This document shows, in pieces, positions 31,605-42,190 of a stretch of DNA of 64,000 nt. The stretch comes from Ganoderma boninense. Taxonomy: Eukaryota; Basidiomycota; Agaricomycetes; Polyporales; Polyporaceae. Positions within the stretch are counted from its first letter, which is position 1. Each line of letters starts with the position of its first letter. Location: assembly GCA_002900995.3 (NCBI GenBank), contig CM035309.1, positions 2,176,389 to 2,240,388 of the forward strand, read 5' to 3'. A program made the position numbers and the translations under genes. The notes under the pieces were generated by a model. It was not told the DNA's origin, ran no database searches, and saw only the letters and a list, made by a program, of their open reading frames with translations.

Positions 31605-31640
31605 GAGATAAGATAAGATAAGATAGATAAGATAAGATAA
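31605..31640. repeat. GATAA microsatellite
   Basis: About seven tandem (GATAA/GATA) units. The equivalent run is in copy B at about 36713-36748. Confidence 0.85.
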
Positions 31641-32163
31641 CAGTCATTAAGGTCGTTGGTATAGCAAGGGCCCTCTGGGCACACCTGAGCTACAACAAGT
31701 GCCATCCACCAGCCACACACAATACTTCTGAGTAAATATAGTGGATCAAACCGTACACATTGACCTTAGAGCTGTCCTGTATAATTGTATCGTAGATAAG
31801 TGGCATCTAGACAGTGCGCCAGCTTGAATTTATGGAGGCAGCTGGCAAACTGAGGCCCGCATTGCAGGCCTTAAGAGAAGCTCACCAAATTCAAGTTTAG
31901 CAACATACAAATGCAGCTGGAGTACAAGGCCTAAGGTCCTGCATAGTACAGAGTATCAATCATGCTTCGCACTCTTTCAATACCGCTGTAGTACACAACT
32001 CAGAGTCCGGACCTTGGATTGAAAGAAAGCTTTTACACAGCTAGACTCTGACGACCAGACTTAGAAATAGAACATCATGGTCACGTCATGGAATTTCTGA
32101 CTCTAAACCTGAGTCTACTTTGTAGCTCAGGAATATGGATATAGTTGTATATAAAGTAGTTAA

Positions 32164-32236
32164 GAGCCCATGGTGCAGTGGTTAGCATGGCTGTTTGAAT
32201 AAACCAGCCCCCTTGTTCAATTCCAGCTGGTGCAAT
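32164..32236 (+). ncRNA. tRNA-like pol III module (rightward), copy A
   Basis: ATGGTGCAGTGGTTAGCATG (A-box-like) followed by TTGTTCAATTCC (B-box-like). The related module in copy B (36797-36868) is better preserved. Confidence 0.6.
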
Positions 32237-32445
32237 TACATTAAATGTGGTATTAATATGTACCTCATAAGGCTTTGTAAACCCACAGATAAACTGTGGT
32301 TAATAGAATTAATATATATCCTTGATCTGGAGCCGTGATTAACTGCACTGGGTTAACAGTAAACTGTGGCTTGCATAACTGTGGTTCAAATTGCGGCTCG
32401 GTTAATCATTGACCGTGCTGTTCACCATAACCGTGTTTAGCCTTA

Positions 32446-32968
32446 AAGCAGAAGTCTATACAGGACAGGATGCAGCCATAAATCCTGATCCATCCACTGT
32501 CAATAGCTCTACTGTGCTCAGCCAGGGTAGAGATATTATTCAAAGCTTACAAGTTGAGCTAATGGATATTGACAGTGAAGAAACTAGTGCAAGTGTGTAA
32601 GACAAAAATAGGAATGATGCTGCATCAGCACAGGACCTATTATGTCTTCAACACACTAGCTCCTGTACCTCATCCGACACTGAAGATAGTGTTGAAGATG
32701 AGATAGACATGTTCTTGCAACAAGAGCCATGGGACTACTTGCCTGATGAAGACACAATCTACGAGAAGAGGATATATCACATCATAGAAGGTGGGCTTCA
32801 GCAGGGAATTCCGGGGGTGCCTGCTATCAGGTCAGGACCATGCGCAGTCCTGACAGGTGCATCTCTTGGATTTTCGGGAGTCTTATCACCAGTTGATGGA
32901 TATACCTTTTTATTGAGAGATGCAAAAATCTTCAATAAAAAAGAGAGCTACTATAGCCATGCAGTGGT
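32446..32968 (+). pseudogene. Old Ty3 element, middle part
   Basis: Open stretches YTGQDAAINPDPSTVNSS, QSLQVELMDIDSEE and, after a stop, WDYLPDEDTIYEKRIYHIIE then GASLGFSGVLSPVDGYTF. These continue the frame interrupted at 31289 and resume at 45959 (VVQVFPCSEDNLAKLL), on the far side of the large Ty3 insertion. I recognise no domain in this part. Confidence 0.6.
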
Positions 32969-33445
32969 TGTTACGGACGCATAGTAAGCAGGCTTACTAC
33001 ACCTATACTTTTTCCCTTTCATTACTAAAGACCCATTACACTAGGGAGTAACCGAGTACATAGCTTACAGTACACAGCCCGTGGGCCACAGCCCACAGTA
33101 ACCAAGTACGTAGATCACAGTACACAGCCCGCAGTACACAGTCTGCAGTACACAGCCCACAGTCCACAGCCTGCAGTCTACAGCCTTGAACCTATAGCTA
33201 CAGTAACTACCTACATAGCCTGAAACCTTAGGTCCCTACATGTATATAAGGGGCGACACCTCGGCAGTGACCCCCCAGTTTTCAGTCTCTTGTCTATCCA
33301 GCTACTGCTCTGCAAGCAGTACCTTCATACCTCTACGTCCTCTAGACCTAACAAGTCTAGTATTCAAACTCTAGTCAACCACTAGTCTTTGGTCTAAACA
33401 GCCTAACCTATTGAACTGTAAGTCCAATAAGTTAAGGACGTAACA
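32969..33445 (+). repeat. 5' LTR of the large Ty3 element
   Basis: Starts TGTTACGGACGC and ends GGACGTAACA. It differs from the 3' LTR at nine positions, all transitions, by hand alignment. A TATA box (TGTATATAAGGG) is near 33240-33252. Upstream of it the U3 part has many short repeats of the type CAGTACACAGCC (about 33065-33185). Confidence 0.95.
33240..33252 (+). promoter_or_regulatory. LTR TATA box
   Basis: TGTATATAAGGG, in the expected place upstream of a putative R region. The same site is in the 3' LTR near 45748-45760. Confidence 0.6.
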
Positions 33446-33457
33446 TTAGACTGAAAA

Positions 33458-33487
33458 CTCTGCGCTCCACCTTTTTCAGGTGCAGAG
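33458..33487 (+). other. Leader hairpin after the 5' LTR
   Basis: CTCTGC pairs with GCAGAG, and inside it CACCT pairs with AGGTG around a TTTTC loop. It lies 12 nt after the LTR in the untranslated leader, where packaging or dimerisation signals often sit. Confidence 0.6.
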
Positions 33488-33503
33488 AACCCACACCACC
33501 AGG

Positions 33504-33680
33504 GACTGTTGTTATAGCTGTCGGGAGTGCTAGTCACCCGGAATGACACAAGTAACAAAGTTCAGTCGACAACAGTTTGAGACTGTCGCTATAGTAGTCG
33601 GGAGTGCTAGCCACCCGGAACAACTCAAGTAGCAAAGTCAAGAAGACTACGTCAAGAGACTGTCACTGTAGTGAAGTCTG
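33504..33680 (+). repeat. 77-bp tandem repeat in the leader
   Basis: Units start at 33504, 33581 and 33658 (the third is partial), each opening with GACTGT and containing TCGGGAGTGCTAG and CACCCGGAA in the two full units. Confidence 0.8.
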
Positions 33681-34075
33681 TATAAAGAAGAACAACGTAT
33701 AGCGTCAAATGGAACAAGGAAATACGGCACCACGGCAGGTCAAGGACAATTCCAACAGGGATCGTCAAAGGGACCAAAGCTAGGAACACACTTCTATAGA
33801 CTCACTCAAAAAACTCCGATAAACATTTGGTGAGACACATATGGTCTACCCAAACCCACAAGGACGTGGCTTCACAGATTCAGTAAAGAAGAAGCAGAAG
33901 AAGTGCCTATAAAGACCCGTTCTACAGTATCAGTGTTTCCACCACCAGTACTGCCCAAAGAAGATGTCAAGCCTGTTGTACCAACAGTATATTGGCATGA
34001 AGGCCCTACGAGATCTAGAACACTGGTATTTGGAAGAAGACAGGTGGACAAGCTCCCGGCAATAAAGGAAGAAAG

Positions 34076-34236
34076 TGTCATGAACAGGCATTACGAGCTA
34101 CATATATAGTACCAGCCAAGTGTCAAGCCAAGCTTGACATTGCGTCCTTTTGGCGTAGCTGGTTCAGCGGCTGGTCTGTTCCTAACATATACTTGGCTGG
34201 TACTATATATGTAGCTCGTAATGCCTGTTCATGACA
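34076..34236. mobile_element. 161-bp MITE with 46-bp perfect TIRs
   Basis: The first and last 46 bp are exact inverted repeats, starting TGTCATGAACAGGCATTACG. A perfect 5-bp target duplication GAAAG (34071-34075 and 34237-34241) flanks it, and removing the element and one GAAAG restores the gag frame (KEES then PKQSG). The centre holds a small palindrome TGTCAAGCCAAGCTTGACA. The ends are TG...CA. A degraded copy is at 28812-28923. Confidence 0.95.
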
Positions 34237-36589
34237 GAAAGCCCCAAGCAGTCAGGAACTATTCTAACTCAAGCCGAGGAAAACATCCTCTGACAGGCAA
34301 GAATTGAGTTCAAGAAAGACATAGATGGCATCACAGCCAGGAAAATCTTAGCAGCTGCAAGAAACACAGTTGGGACATCGGTGTCAGGACTATACCAGGA
34401 TTGACAAAACCACAGAGGTCACTCTCATCTCTGGGATTGAATTGAAGTGGTAACCACCAACCTTTCAGAAATCAGAAGATCTTCCATCATCATTGGACGA
34501 AACCACCAACAAGTGAAAGACCTTCTTGAACACTTGAAAGCAGTTAAAAACACCCTACTCCACTGGCAGTTCAAAGATTTAGAAAAACCCATTTGGATTG
34601 AAGACCTATTCCACCGAGCACTACACCAGGGAATCATTACAGTCTGGAACGCACTACACGACCCATCGAATCTCATCGACACCAGAGTACCACAGGAAAT
34701 AGAAGTCCTTTGATGACTCATTGATGCAGAACGATACTATAGGCAACACCTTAATCATTTCTAAACCACAAGTCAATGAGCCTAGAGTGTATCAGATTCC
34801 AACACACATTCAATACCAAAACTCAAAGAGACTATCATCGAAATCCATCATTGGTACTCAGGTGGACATCGTGTGAAAACTTACTGTGTCCACAGAGACA
34901 TCAATGAGCCCAAGTAGAAATAAATCTAGAAGGATCACACAGAATCTCTCAGCCAAGTCAGGAAGAACAGGTCAAAGCCAAAAATCCAAACAGTAAGTTT
35001 CCGGAAATACTTCCATCACTTAGGACCCCGAAAGGAAGTCCAATTTCAACAACTCCAAAGAATCCTCTAGTTGACAGACCCGGGGACCCTCAGGAGTCGG
35101 AAGTTGAAGAAGAAGGAAGTGAAGATGAAACCCAGGAAGGTCAGGCACCATCCACTGAAGACAAAGGAAAGAAGCCAGAGCAAGAACCTGAACCTGAACC
35201 CATAGATATAGGGAAACCACAACAGGTTGTGGAAATTGAATATCAAGTCAATTGAAAAGGAATTGACTATCATGGATTTATCGATCCAAATAAACTGAAG
35301 GCTTTCAAAAATGAAATGGTGAACTTGGGAATTGAGAAAGAGGAAGAAAACAAGTTTGCAGACCTCATGCTCAGAAACTCACACCAATATCCATTTGCTG
35401 ACTGATTCCAACACCGAGGCACCGGAAAATTTAGGCGACCAGCAGACACGACACCTACACCAGCTGAAAGTGCCAGTGCAGCATTTGGATCGATCATGCC
35501 ACTCAAACTGTTCTCACCATGGTCATTCTCTGTATAAACGCGTTCTTCTAAAGAATCATCTTCTGAAAATCCCAAGGAGGGAGTGGGCAATGACGATGAT
35601 GATCTTGGAGAAGATAGAGATACAGGAGGATCAGGAAGAAGAGATAGAGGTGACGATATGCTGGACCCACACAGATACAGGGGTAAACCAGGTGGGCCAG
35701 GTGGACCTGGTGGACCAGGCGGACCAGGACCAGGTGGACCAGGTGGACCACAGTACCTTGCAGTCTCTAATGTCTAACCTCAAAGAGGAAGAGTCAAAAT
35801 CAAGGAGCCTGAGATCTTTGATGGAGACAGGAACAAGCTCGAAGGATTCCTTGACCAACTATTCCTTGTATTCATGGGAGACTCCGACAAGTATGCCACA
35901 GACAGGGCAAAGGTTGCATACACATTATCCTACCTTAGAGAAGGAGACATCAAATATTGGAAGAAGCATCAAGTTGACAAGATATGGGATGATCCTCGAA
36001 ATATGCCAACCTGGAAGGACTTTGAAGCTCTTTTTCACACCTCATACATGCCACTCAACCAAACCGATAATGCTATATTATACCTCGAAAAACTATCCCT
36101 TGAAGACTTCAACGACATCCATGCCTTCAATGCACAGTTCAACATGCTCATCAAGTATAGCCATATCCTTGATGGACAAATCAGCATGTTGTGCTATCGA
36201 AACACCCTACCATCATGGATCCAAAACAAGATCTCCACATCATTCCTAGTCCCAACCAACATCATGGATTGGATTGGTCGAGCCACAGATATCTATGAAC
36301 AAGGTCTCATCAATCGAAAGATTGACGGAAATCTTTGCAGGTGTAAACCTAGGTAAAAGACCATGGAAGCAAAAATTCGATGAAATATCTGTAATAAGGC
36401 TGAACACGGCTCAAACTGCGGTTGAGCCGGAGCCGTAGCCGCAGTTATCAGTGCTCCAAAAGGCGTGATCCAGAGCCGCACCTTAACTGCACCGCAGTTT
36501 ATTATTAACTGCGGTTCAGTTAATATGTAAACCGCAGCTCAATTGATAAACCGCAGGGATAATTAATAGTTGTTAATATAATAGTGTTC

Positions 36590-36666
36590 CAACCGGGAAT
36601 TGAACCAGAGACCTCAGGGCTCTGCATTCATTCGATTAGGCGTACTAACTACTACACCAACAGACC
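36590..36666 (-). ncRNA. tRNA-like pol III module (leftward), copy B
   Basis: Minus strand: TTGGTGTAGTAGTTAGTACG as A box and GGTTCAATTCC as B box, with a tRNA-like T-arm CTGGTTCAATTCCCGG. Outward-facing towards the left end of the element. Confidence 0.65.
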
Positions 36667-36796
36667 ATTACAGCCATTGGTAAGTAATATAATAAGTACT
36701 CTTACTTACTGAGATAAGATAAGATAAGATAGATAAGATAAGATAAGAGTTAAAAGGTCGTTGGTATATGATTATACATATGTATAGGCTCATTAA

Positions 36797-36868
36797 GAGC
36801 CCATGGTGCAGTGGTTAGCATGGCTGTTTCAACACACCGGGCCTCTGGTTCAATTCCCGGCCGGTACA
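36797..36868 (+). ncRNA. tRNA-like pol III module (rightward), copy B
   Basis: ATGGTGCAGTGGTTAGCATG as A box and GGTTCAATTCCCGG as B box/T-arm. Outward-facing towards the right end of the element. Confidence 0.65.
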
Positions 36869-37501
36869 ATAGTATTAAATATGTAAATATTATGTATTTA
36901 ATACAGCATTGTAAACCATGGTTAAACTGCGGTTTTAAGTGTTCTATTGTACCCTTGATCCGGAGCTGCAGTTAACAGTAAACCGCGGCTAGTATAACTG
37001 CGGCTCAAAGTGCAGCTCGGTTAATTGTTAACTGCAGTGTTAACTGTAACCGTGTTCAGCCTTAATCTGTGACTCCTCCGAGAAGCCCATCACTGTAGCA
37101 GACACCAGTGCTACAGCCAACATAAACAAGATGATGTTGCAGGAGTGCTCAAGACATTTGCAGCAGAACCTATGCTTTTTTTGCCACAAACTAGGGCATC
37201 AAGCCAAGGAATGCCTGAACAGAGCTAAGGGAGGCAAACCAGGGTGACAAGTCAACCAAAAGGTTAGACAAATCGTCACTGAGGACTCAGAAGCAGGAGA
37301 AGGAGACAATGAAGGCAACTCTGAGAAGTCAACAAACGAGCAGAGTGAAGATGATGAATACCAGGTAGATGTTATCCAACAGGACTTTGACCTAGATGAA
37401 ACAGTTTTTTAAACAGACAGGCAGATTCAATGCCTGACCTGTCTGATTGAATCTCCCACCATGTAAACCTTGTAACCAATACACAACAGTGCAGCAACAC
37501 C

Positions 37502-40500
37502 ATGTTGATACCTGGTTACATTGAGGTGGGAGGTAAAGCCGTTGAAGTCAAAGCCCTTATCGACACAGGAGCAGAAGCCATTATCATCAACTCAAAACTG
37601 GTGGAACAGTACAACCTACCAACTGTCAGATTGCTAAGAGCACTTACATTTTGTAATGCGGATGACAGCGTGAACAAAAAAGGGAATATCACCCACCGAG
37701 TCAAAGGAAGATTCAGAGTCAAGAACCAACGATTACCGACTCGATGGTACATAGCAGACTTAGGAAGAGACGACATCATCCTGGGGATGCCATGGATCTG
37801 CAGATATAATCCCACCATTGATTGGCAAAGTGGTCAAGTCAAATTCGACCCTAAAACCATTCAAAAGGAACAGAAAATATATCAGTATCAACAGACACAC
37901 AATCCCCCAGATGGAACATTATGGGGATTACCAGGAACAACGCCAGTACAAGACACAGTAATCTCTTATATTGAGGCCCCAACAGAGGAAATTGAGGACG
38001 ATCAACTAACTTATAACCCCTCAAAGGTGCTCAAATATTTATGGGATAATGCTGCAAAACTATGCAAGATGACAATATCCACAGAAATTGCCATTGCAGC
38101 AAATCAAGGAAAACAAGAAATACCACTATTGGAACTCGTACCTGACTATGCTCAAGGATTTACCAAGGTATTCGAAAAGAGAGCCACAGAACGATTTCTA
38201 CCAACACGCCTATAGGACCACAAGATCGAATTGAACCCAGAAAAAAACCTGCAAAATAAGAAATGGGGAAAGATATACCCACTAACTCTAACCAAAAAAG
38301 AGGAGCTACGCAAATTTCTAGATGTGAACCTGGCAAAGGGATTTATCTGAAGATCTGAATCACCTTTTGCCTCACCACTTTTCTTTGTTTCAAAGAAAGA
38401 TGGAACACTACAACCTATTCAAGACTATCGGGCCCTCAATGACATCACGGTTAAGAATGCATATCCCCTACCATTACCAGATAATTTGACCAATCAAATT
38501 GGTAATGCAGGAATCTTCACCAAATTTGATGTGAGAGCTAGGTACAACAACATCAGAATCTGGGATAGTGATCAACACAAAGCAGTGTTTATCACACCAT
38601 TGGGATTGTTTGAACCAATGGTCATGTTCTTCAGATTATGCAATGCACCCGCCACATTTTAGACAATGATGGATACCATCTTCCAAGACCTACTCCAAGA
38701 AGGATGAATGATCATTTACATAGATGACATCCTCATTTTCTTAGAAGAAGAAATGAAAGAACATTGAAAATGAACCTGCCAAGTATGAGAACAACTTCAG
38801 CAACACGACTTGTACTTAAAACTGGAAAAGTGCAAATTCAAAGTTCCAGAAGTAAAATTCCTTGGAGCCATTATCAGCAAAGGAAGAATCACAATGGACC
38901 CAGTTAAACTCAAAGCCATACATGAATGGCCGTCACCCAAAACAGTCAAACAGGTCCAATCGTTCCTAGGGTTCGGAAACTTCTACCAAAGATTCATTTG
39001 AGACTATTCAACCATTGCCAAACCCCTAACTGAATTGACTAAGAAGGATAATCCCTAGAAATAGGAACCCAAACATGAACAAGCATTCCAGAGATTAAAA
39101 CTCCAATTCACACAAGAACCCATACTTCAAATCTCCGACCCACATGCACCATTTCAATTGGAATGTGATGCGTCAGGGGTAGCCACAGGAGCTGTACTCT
39201 GACAACAGGACCCAAACGGAATATGGTAATTATGTGCATACTTGTCCAAGTCATTCACTGAAGCCGAACGAAACTACCAAATCTATGAGAGGGAACTACT
39301 CTCGATCATCAGAGCATTCAAAGCATGGAGACACTTCTTGCAAGGGTCTCCACACCCCATTGAAATTCTGACTGATCACAAGAACCTCACATACTTCAAA
39401 TCCTCTCAGAAAGTGAATCGCCAACAAGCCCGATAGAAAATCTTCTTGGACACCTTCAATTACAGATTGAAGTACAACCCTAGAAAAGAACTAGTACAGG
39501 CCAATGCTCTGTCTAGGAGGCCAGACCATGACAGGGGGGAAAATGACAACGAAAATGTCATCCTACTCAAAGAGGAAGTATTTGCGAAGGCTGTCAACAT
39601 AGAACTCCAGGAAAGAATCCACAGTAACAAAGCCCGAGACCCACAGTTGATTGACCTACTAACCAGTAAAGGCAAAATTCAACAACACCCAGGCTTTGGA
39701 AAACCAGAAGACTGGACTGATGATGAAGGCATCCTACTATACAAGGACAAAGTATATGTGCCACCTGATGATAATTTCCACTGAGACATCATCAAAATGC
39801 ATCACGAACCAGTACACATGGCCCATCCAGGAATCCAGAAGACAAAGGACCTAGTAAAACAGGAGTATTACTGGGATGGAATGAGTCAGTTTATATCCAA
39901 CTATGTCCGAGGATGTGCCACATGTCAAACAACCAAAGTCTGAACAAACCCGACCAAGGCACCACTCATGCCAATCCCATATAGCGGCAACACGGAACCT
40001 TTCCAAGTCATCACCATGGATTATATTACCAACCTACTTCCTACAGAGGAGGGATATGATGCAATCCAGGTCGTAGTAGACCATGACATTACTAAAGTAG
40101 TAGTTCTAAGCCCATGCACAAAACAAATCACAGCCACGGGGGCAGCAAAACTACTATAGAAGGATACATTCAGTCACTACGGACTCCCACAGAAGATCAT
40201 CTCCGACAGAGGACCACAATTCACTGCACAAGCATTCTGAGAACTTCACGAAGTACTTAGAATACAGACTTCATTAAGCACAGCCTATCACCCACAGACA
40301 GATGGACAAACGGAACATGTCAATCAGGAAATTGACCTAGACCTGCAGATCTACTTCACTAACAACCCGGACAAATGGGCAGACTTCTTACCGGCATGGG
40401 CATTTGTGCACAATCAGCGAACCCATTCATCCACCAGCAAATCCCTATTCAAACTCCTATATGGATACCAACCAAAAGGTATAGGGACTGTCTGAAGCAA

Positions 40501-40882
40501 CATAAAACATCCGAGCACGGAGGAACAACTTACAGAACTCTGACAAGACTGAGGGAACACCATAGCCTCACATGCACAGGCAGCAATGACTATGGCTCGA
40601 TACTCGGCAGCAGCACCAGTAAACTTCAAGAAGGGAGATAAGGTACTCCTTGAGAACACCAATCTCAAGTTATCTTATCCATACAGAAAGCTAGCACCAA
40701 AACGGGAAGGACTATTTACCATCACAGAGGTATTAGGTCCAGTCACATTCAAACTAGATCTCCCAAAGAAATGGAAGATCCATCCAGTGTTCCATGTGGC
40801 ACTACTCACGCCATATAGAACTACAAAGGAACACGGCACAGAGGCCTCCACCAGACCTAGTCGAAGGAGAACCAGAACATGA
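37502..40882 (+). pseudogene. pol of the large Ty3 element: protease, RT, RNase H, integrase
   Basis: One reading frame with many stops. Protease: ALIDTGAEAIIINSKLVEQY (about 37550). [42 protein letters not shown] and the catalytic YIDD at 38717-38728. RNase [36 protein letters not shown]. Integrase: HHCC zinc region (HHEPVHMAHPGIQKTKDL, CATCQTTK) and DDE core (MDYITNLL, ISDRGPQFTAQAF, TAYHPQTDGQTEHVNQE). The stops fall where Arg, Gln or Trp is expected, for example ATF-stop-TMMD (Gln in the family) and QEG-stop-MIIYIDD (Trp). Near 40840 a one-base slip separates this frame from the chromodomain. Confidence 0.92.
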
Positions 40883-41051
40883 GGTAGAAGCTATAATCAA
40901 CTCTCGAAGGACCGGTCGAAATAAACAGCTGCAATACCTTGTATCATGGAAGGGATGGGAATCATTTGAGAATTCGTGGGAACCAGCATCAAATCTGAAG
41001 AATGCACCAGACATTCTCAAGGATTACAAGACGAAACACCGATTAAAGTAA
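40877..41051 (+). pseudogene. Chromodomain at the end of pol
   Basis: EVEAIINSRRTGRNKQLQYL, VSWKGWESFENSWEPASNL and ILKDYKTKH form a standard chromodomain (aromatic cage residues present), in a different frame from the integrase because of a one-base slip near 40840. It places the element in the chromovirus lineage. Confidence 0.88.
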
Positions 41052-41096
41052 TTACAACCATACCGCCCTTCCCATTACCATCATACACACTCCGAC

Positions 41097-41447
41097 ATGG
41101 CCACCACCGTCCTCTGCTACTACAGCATCACCATCACTTACCACAAGTGGGACAACGAGGAACAACCATTCTACCAAGACAGGTCCTACTAGACTCGACG
41201 ACGAATCACCTTCAGACCCGACACTGACTACAACGACGTCCTCTTTGATTTTATCAATGAAAAATGCAGCCTGGCAGAAATCCACTGGGTTTACCGCTGC
41301 CTGCGGATTCAATTCCCACAGGCCTATTGTGAGTTTCAATAAACTCAGCGACTCCAGCTGTGGAGATGCTACTGGCTCAACGCACCATGGGCAAGATGGT
41401 ACTTGTACGAACTTCGTGCTCACCGTCATACCTCTCAAAATCATTAA
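41097..41447 (+). pseudogene. Extra small frame 1 after pol
   Basis: 116 codons from ATG with two internal stops (TAG, TAA), both of a C-to-T type. It contains YNDVLFDFINEKCSLAEIHW, CLRIQFPQAYCEF and RCYWLNAPWARWYLYEL. I recognise no family. The region 42838-43110 has a similar spacing of residues (see findings). Confidence 0.45.
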
Positions 41448-41538
41448 AAGGAGGTCAAACCCATTTACAAGTAAGCATCGCCTCCTCACCACACACACAC
41501 ACACACTCCCACTCGCACCACCACCATCACTTAACACT

Positions 41539-41712
41539 ATGTTCTTTGTCCTTGTCCTCTTCATCGCCACTGTCCTCAGCACCCAGGCCATCGCCTTCGT
41601 TGCGGTCATCTACCTTTATAAGGAACTGCAAAAGTACAATGAACGACACTTTATCTACGACAAAGCCCAAAAAGCTGACGACAATACAGCTACTTGGGGC
41701 TGGGGCAATTAG
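41539..41712 (+). CDS. 57-residue predicted single-pass membrane protein inside the Ty3 element
   Basis: Starts MFFVLVLFIATVLSTQAIAF, one strongly hydrophobic helix, then a charged tail (YLYKELQKYNERHFIYDKAQ). Intact from ATG to stop. It lies downstream of pol, the position of env-like genes. It may be a remnant of a longer frame, since the TAG at the end could also be a C-to-T stop. No homologue is recognised. Confidence 0.4.
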   Translation: MFFVLVLFIATVLSTQAIAFVAVIYLYKELQKYNERHFIYDKAQKADDNTATWGWGN

Positions 41713-41720
41713 ACCCCGAC

Positions 41721-42190
41721 TGTTATGACTGGCTGTCGAGTAAGATCAAGGAGGCTTACAAGACGAGCAAGGGTGTCGACGAGCGCTTGTGCAGCGAGAG
41801 CGGAGCAAGGCTCGACAGTCAGGCTGGGGACAAGAGTGTATTGAGTGAAGTATCTACAAGGGAAATACAGTGGGGCTCACCTGGAGACAAGAGGTTGAAA
41901 CTAGGGTCTCCAGGTAGCAGGCTACAGTCCTTATATACATGTGCAGGTCCATGGGAACGGAGTACAATGGTAACTACGGTCGTGGGAACGGAAAGGGAGA
42001 ACAATGGTGTAGGGAACAATAGTAATGGGAAACAACAGGGAAACAATGGGGAGACAGGAGCTATTGTACTTGGAGACAATGTGGAGGGTTTACAATGCTA
42101 TGGAGGACAACGAGGACGACATTGGAAGTAAACTAATCAAGAAAGGAAACCTGGGTGCTAAGGCAGGCGCCAAACAGGGTGTTCGTAACA
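41721..42190 (+). repeat. Solo LTR with 5-bp target duplication
   Basis: Begins TGTTATGACTGG and ends GTTCGTAACA, 470 bp, flanked by CCGAC on both sides (41716-41720 and 42191-42195). Same family as 29467-29935. Contains TTATATACATG as a possible TATA box. Confidence 0.9.

Larger units (their letters stand above)
31290..32445. mobile_element. TIR element carrying two tRNA-like modules, copy A (1,156 bp)
   Basis: Ends TAAGGCTGAACATGG and CCGTGTTTAGCCTTA are imperfect inverted repeats. The flanks AAGCAAAA (31282-31289) and AAGCAGAA (32446-32453) form an 8-bp target duplication with one change. The subterminal parts are dense in GCGGTTAA/TTAACTGC-type words. Compared with copy B (36395-37064) it has about 480 bp of additional sequence in the middle (about 31655-32150). 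Both copies share a GATAA microsatellite and two pol III-like modules. It has no transposase frame. The 8-bp duplication suggests hAT, but the superfamily is not certain. Confidence 0.85.
36395..37064. mobile_element. TIR element carrying two tRNA-like modules, copy B (670 bp)
   Basis: Perfect 15-bp inverted ends (TAAGGCTGAACACGG). Target duplication ATCTGTAA (36387-36394) / ATCTGTGA (37065-37072), 8 bp with one change. It shares subterminal words, GATAA microsatellite and both tRNA-like modules with copy A. It lies between the Gag core and the zinc knuckle of the large Ty3 element. Confidence 0.9.
33841..37260 (+). pseudogene. gag region of the large Ty3 element
   Basis: Decayed Gag, interrupted by the MITE and by TIR element copy B. 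A basic N-terminal part (QGRGFTDSVKKKQK) leads to VVTTNLSEIRRSSIIIGRN, LLHWQFKDLEKPIWIEDL and a Gly-Pro run (GGPGGPGGPGG, about 35700-35750). The retrotransposon Gag core is RVKIKEPEIFDGDRNKLEGF, LSYLREGDIKYW, WKDFEALFHTSYMP and YSHILDGQISMLCY. The CCHC knuckle is CFFCHKLGHQAKEC at 37173-37214. The best-preserved open stretch is 35583-36356. Parts before 35,500 have many stops, and I am less sure of their frame. Confidence 0.8.

Noticed and set aside
35690..35755. Collagen-like Gly-Pro-Gly run
   Set aside because: A simple repeat within Gag; no collagen gene.
36797..36868. A functional tRNA gene
   Set aside because: A and B boxes are good, but the acceptor and anticodon arms do not pair properly; present in a transposon in both copies. 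Kept as a tRNA-like module.
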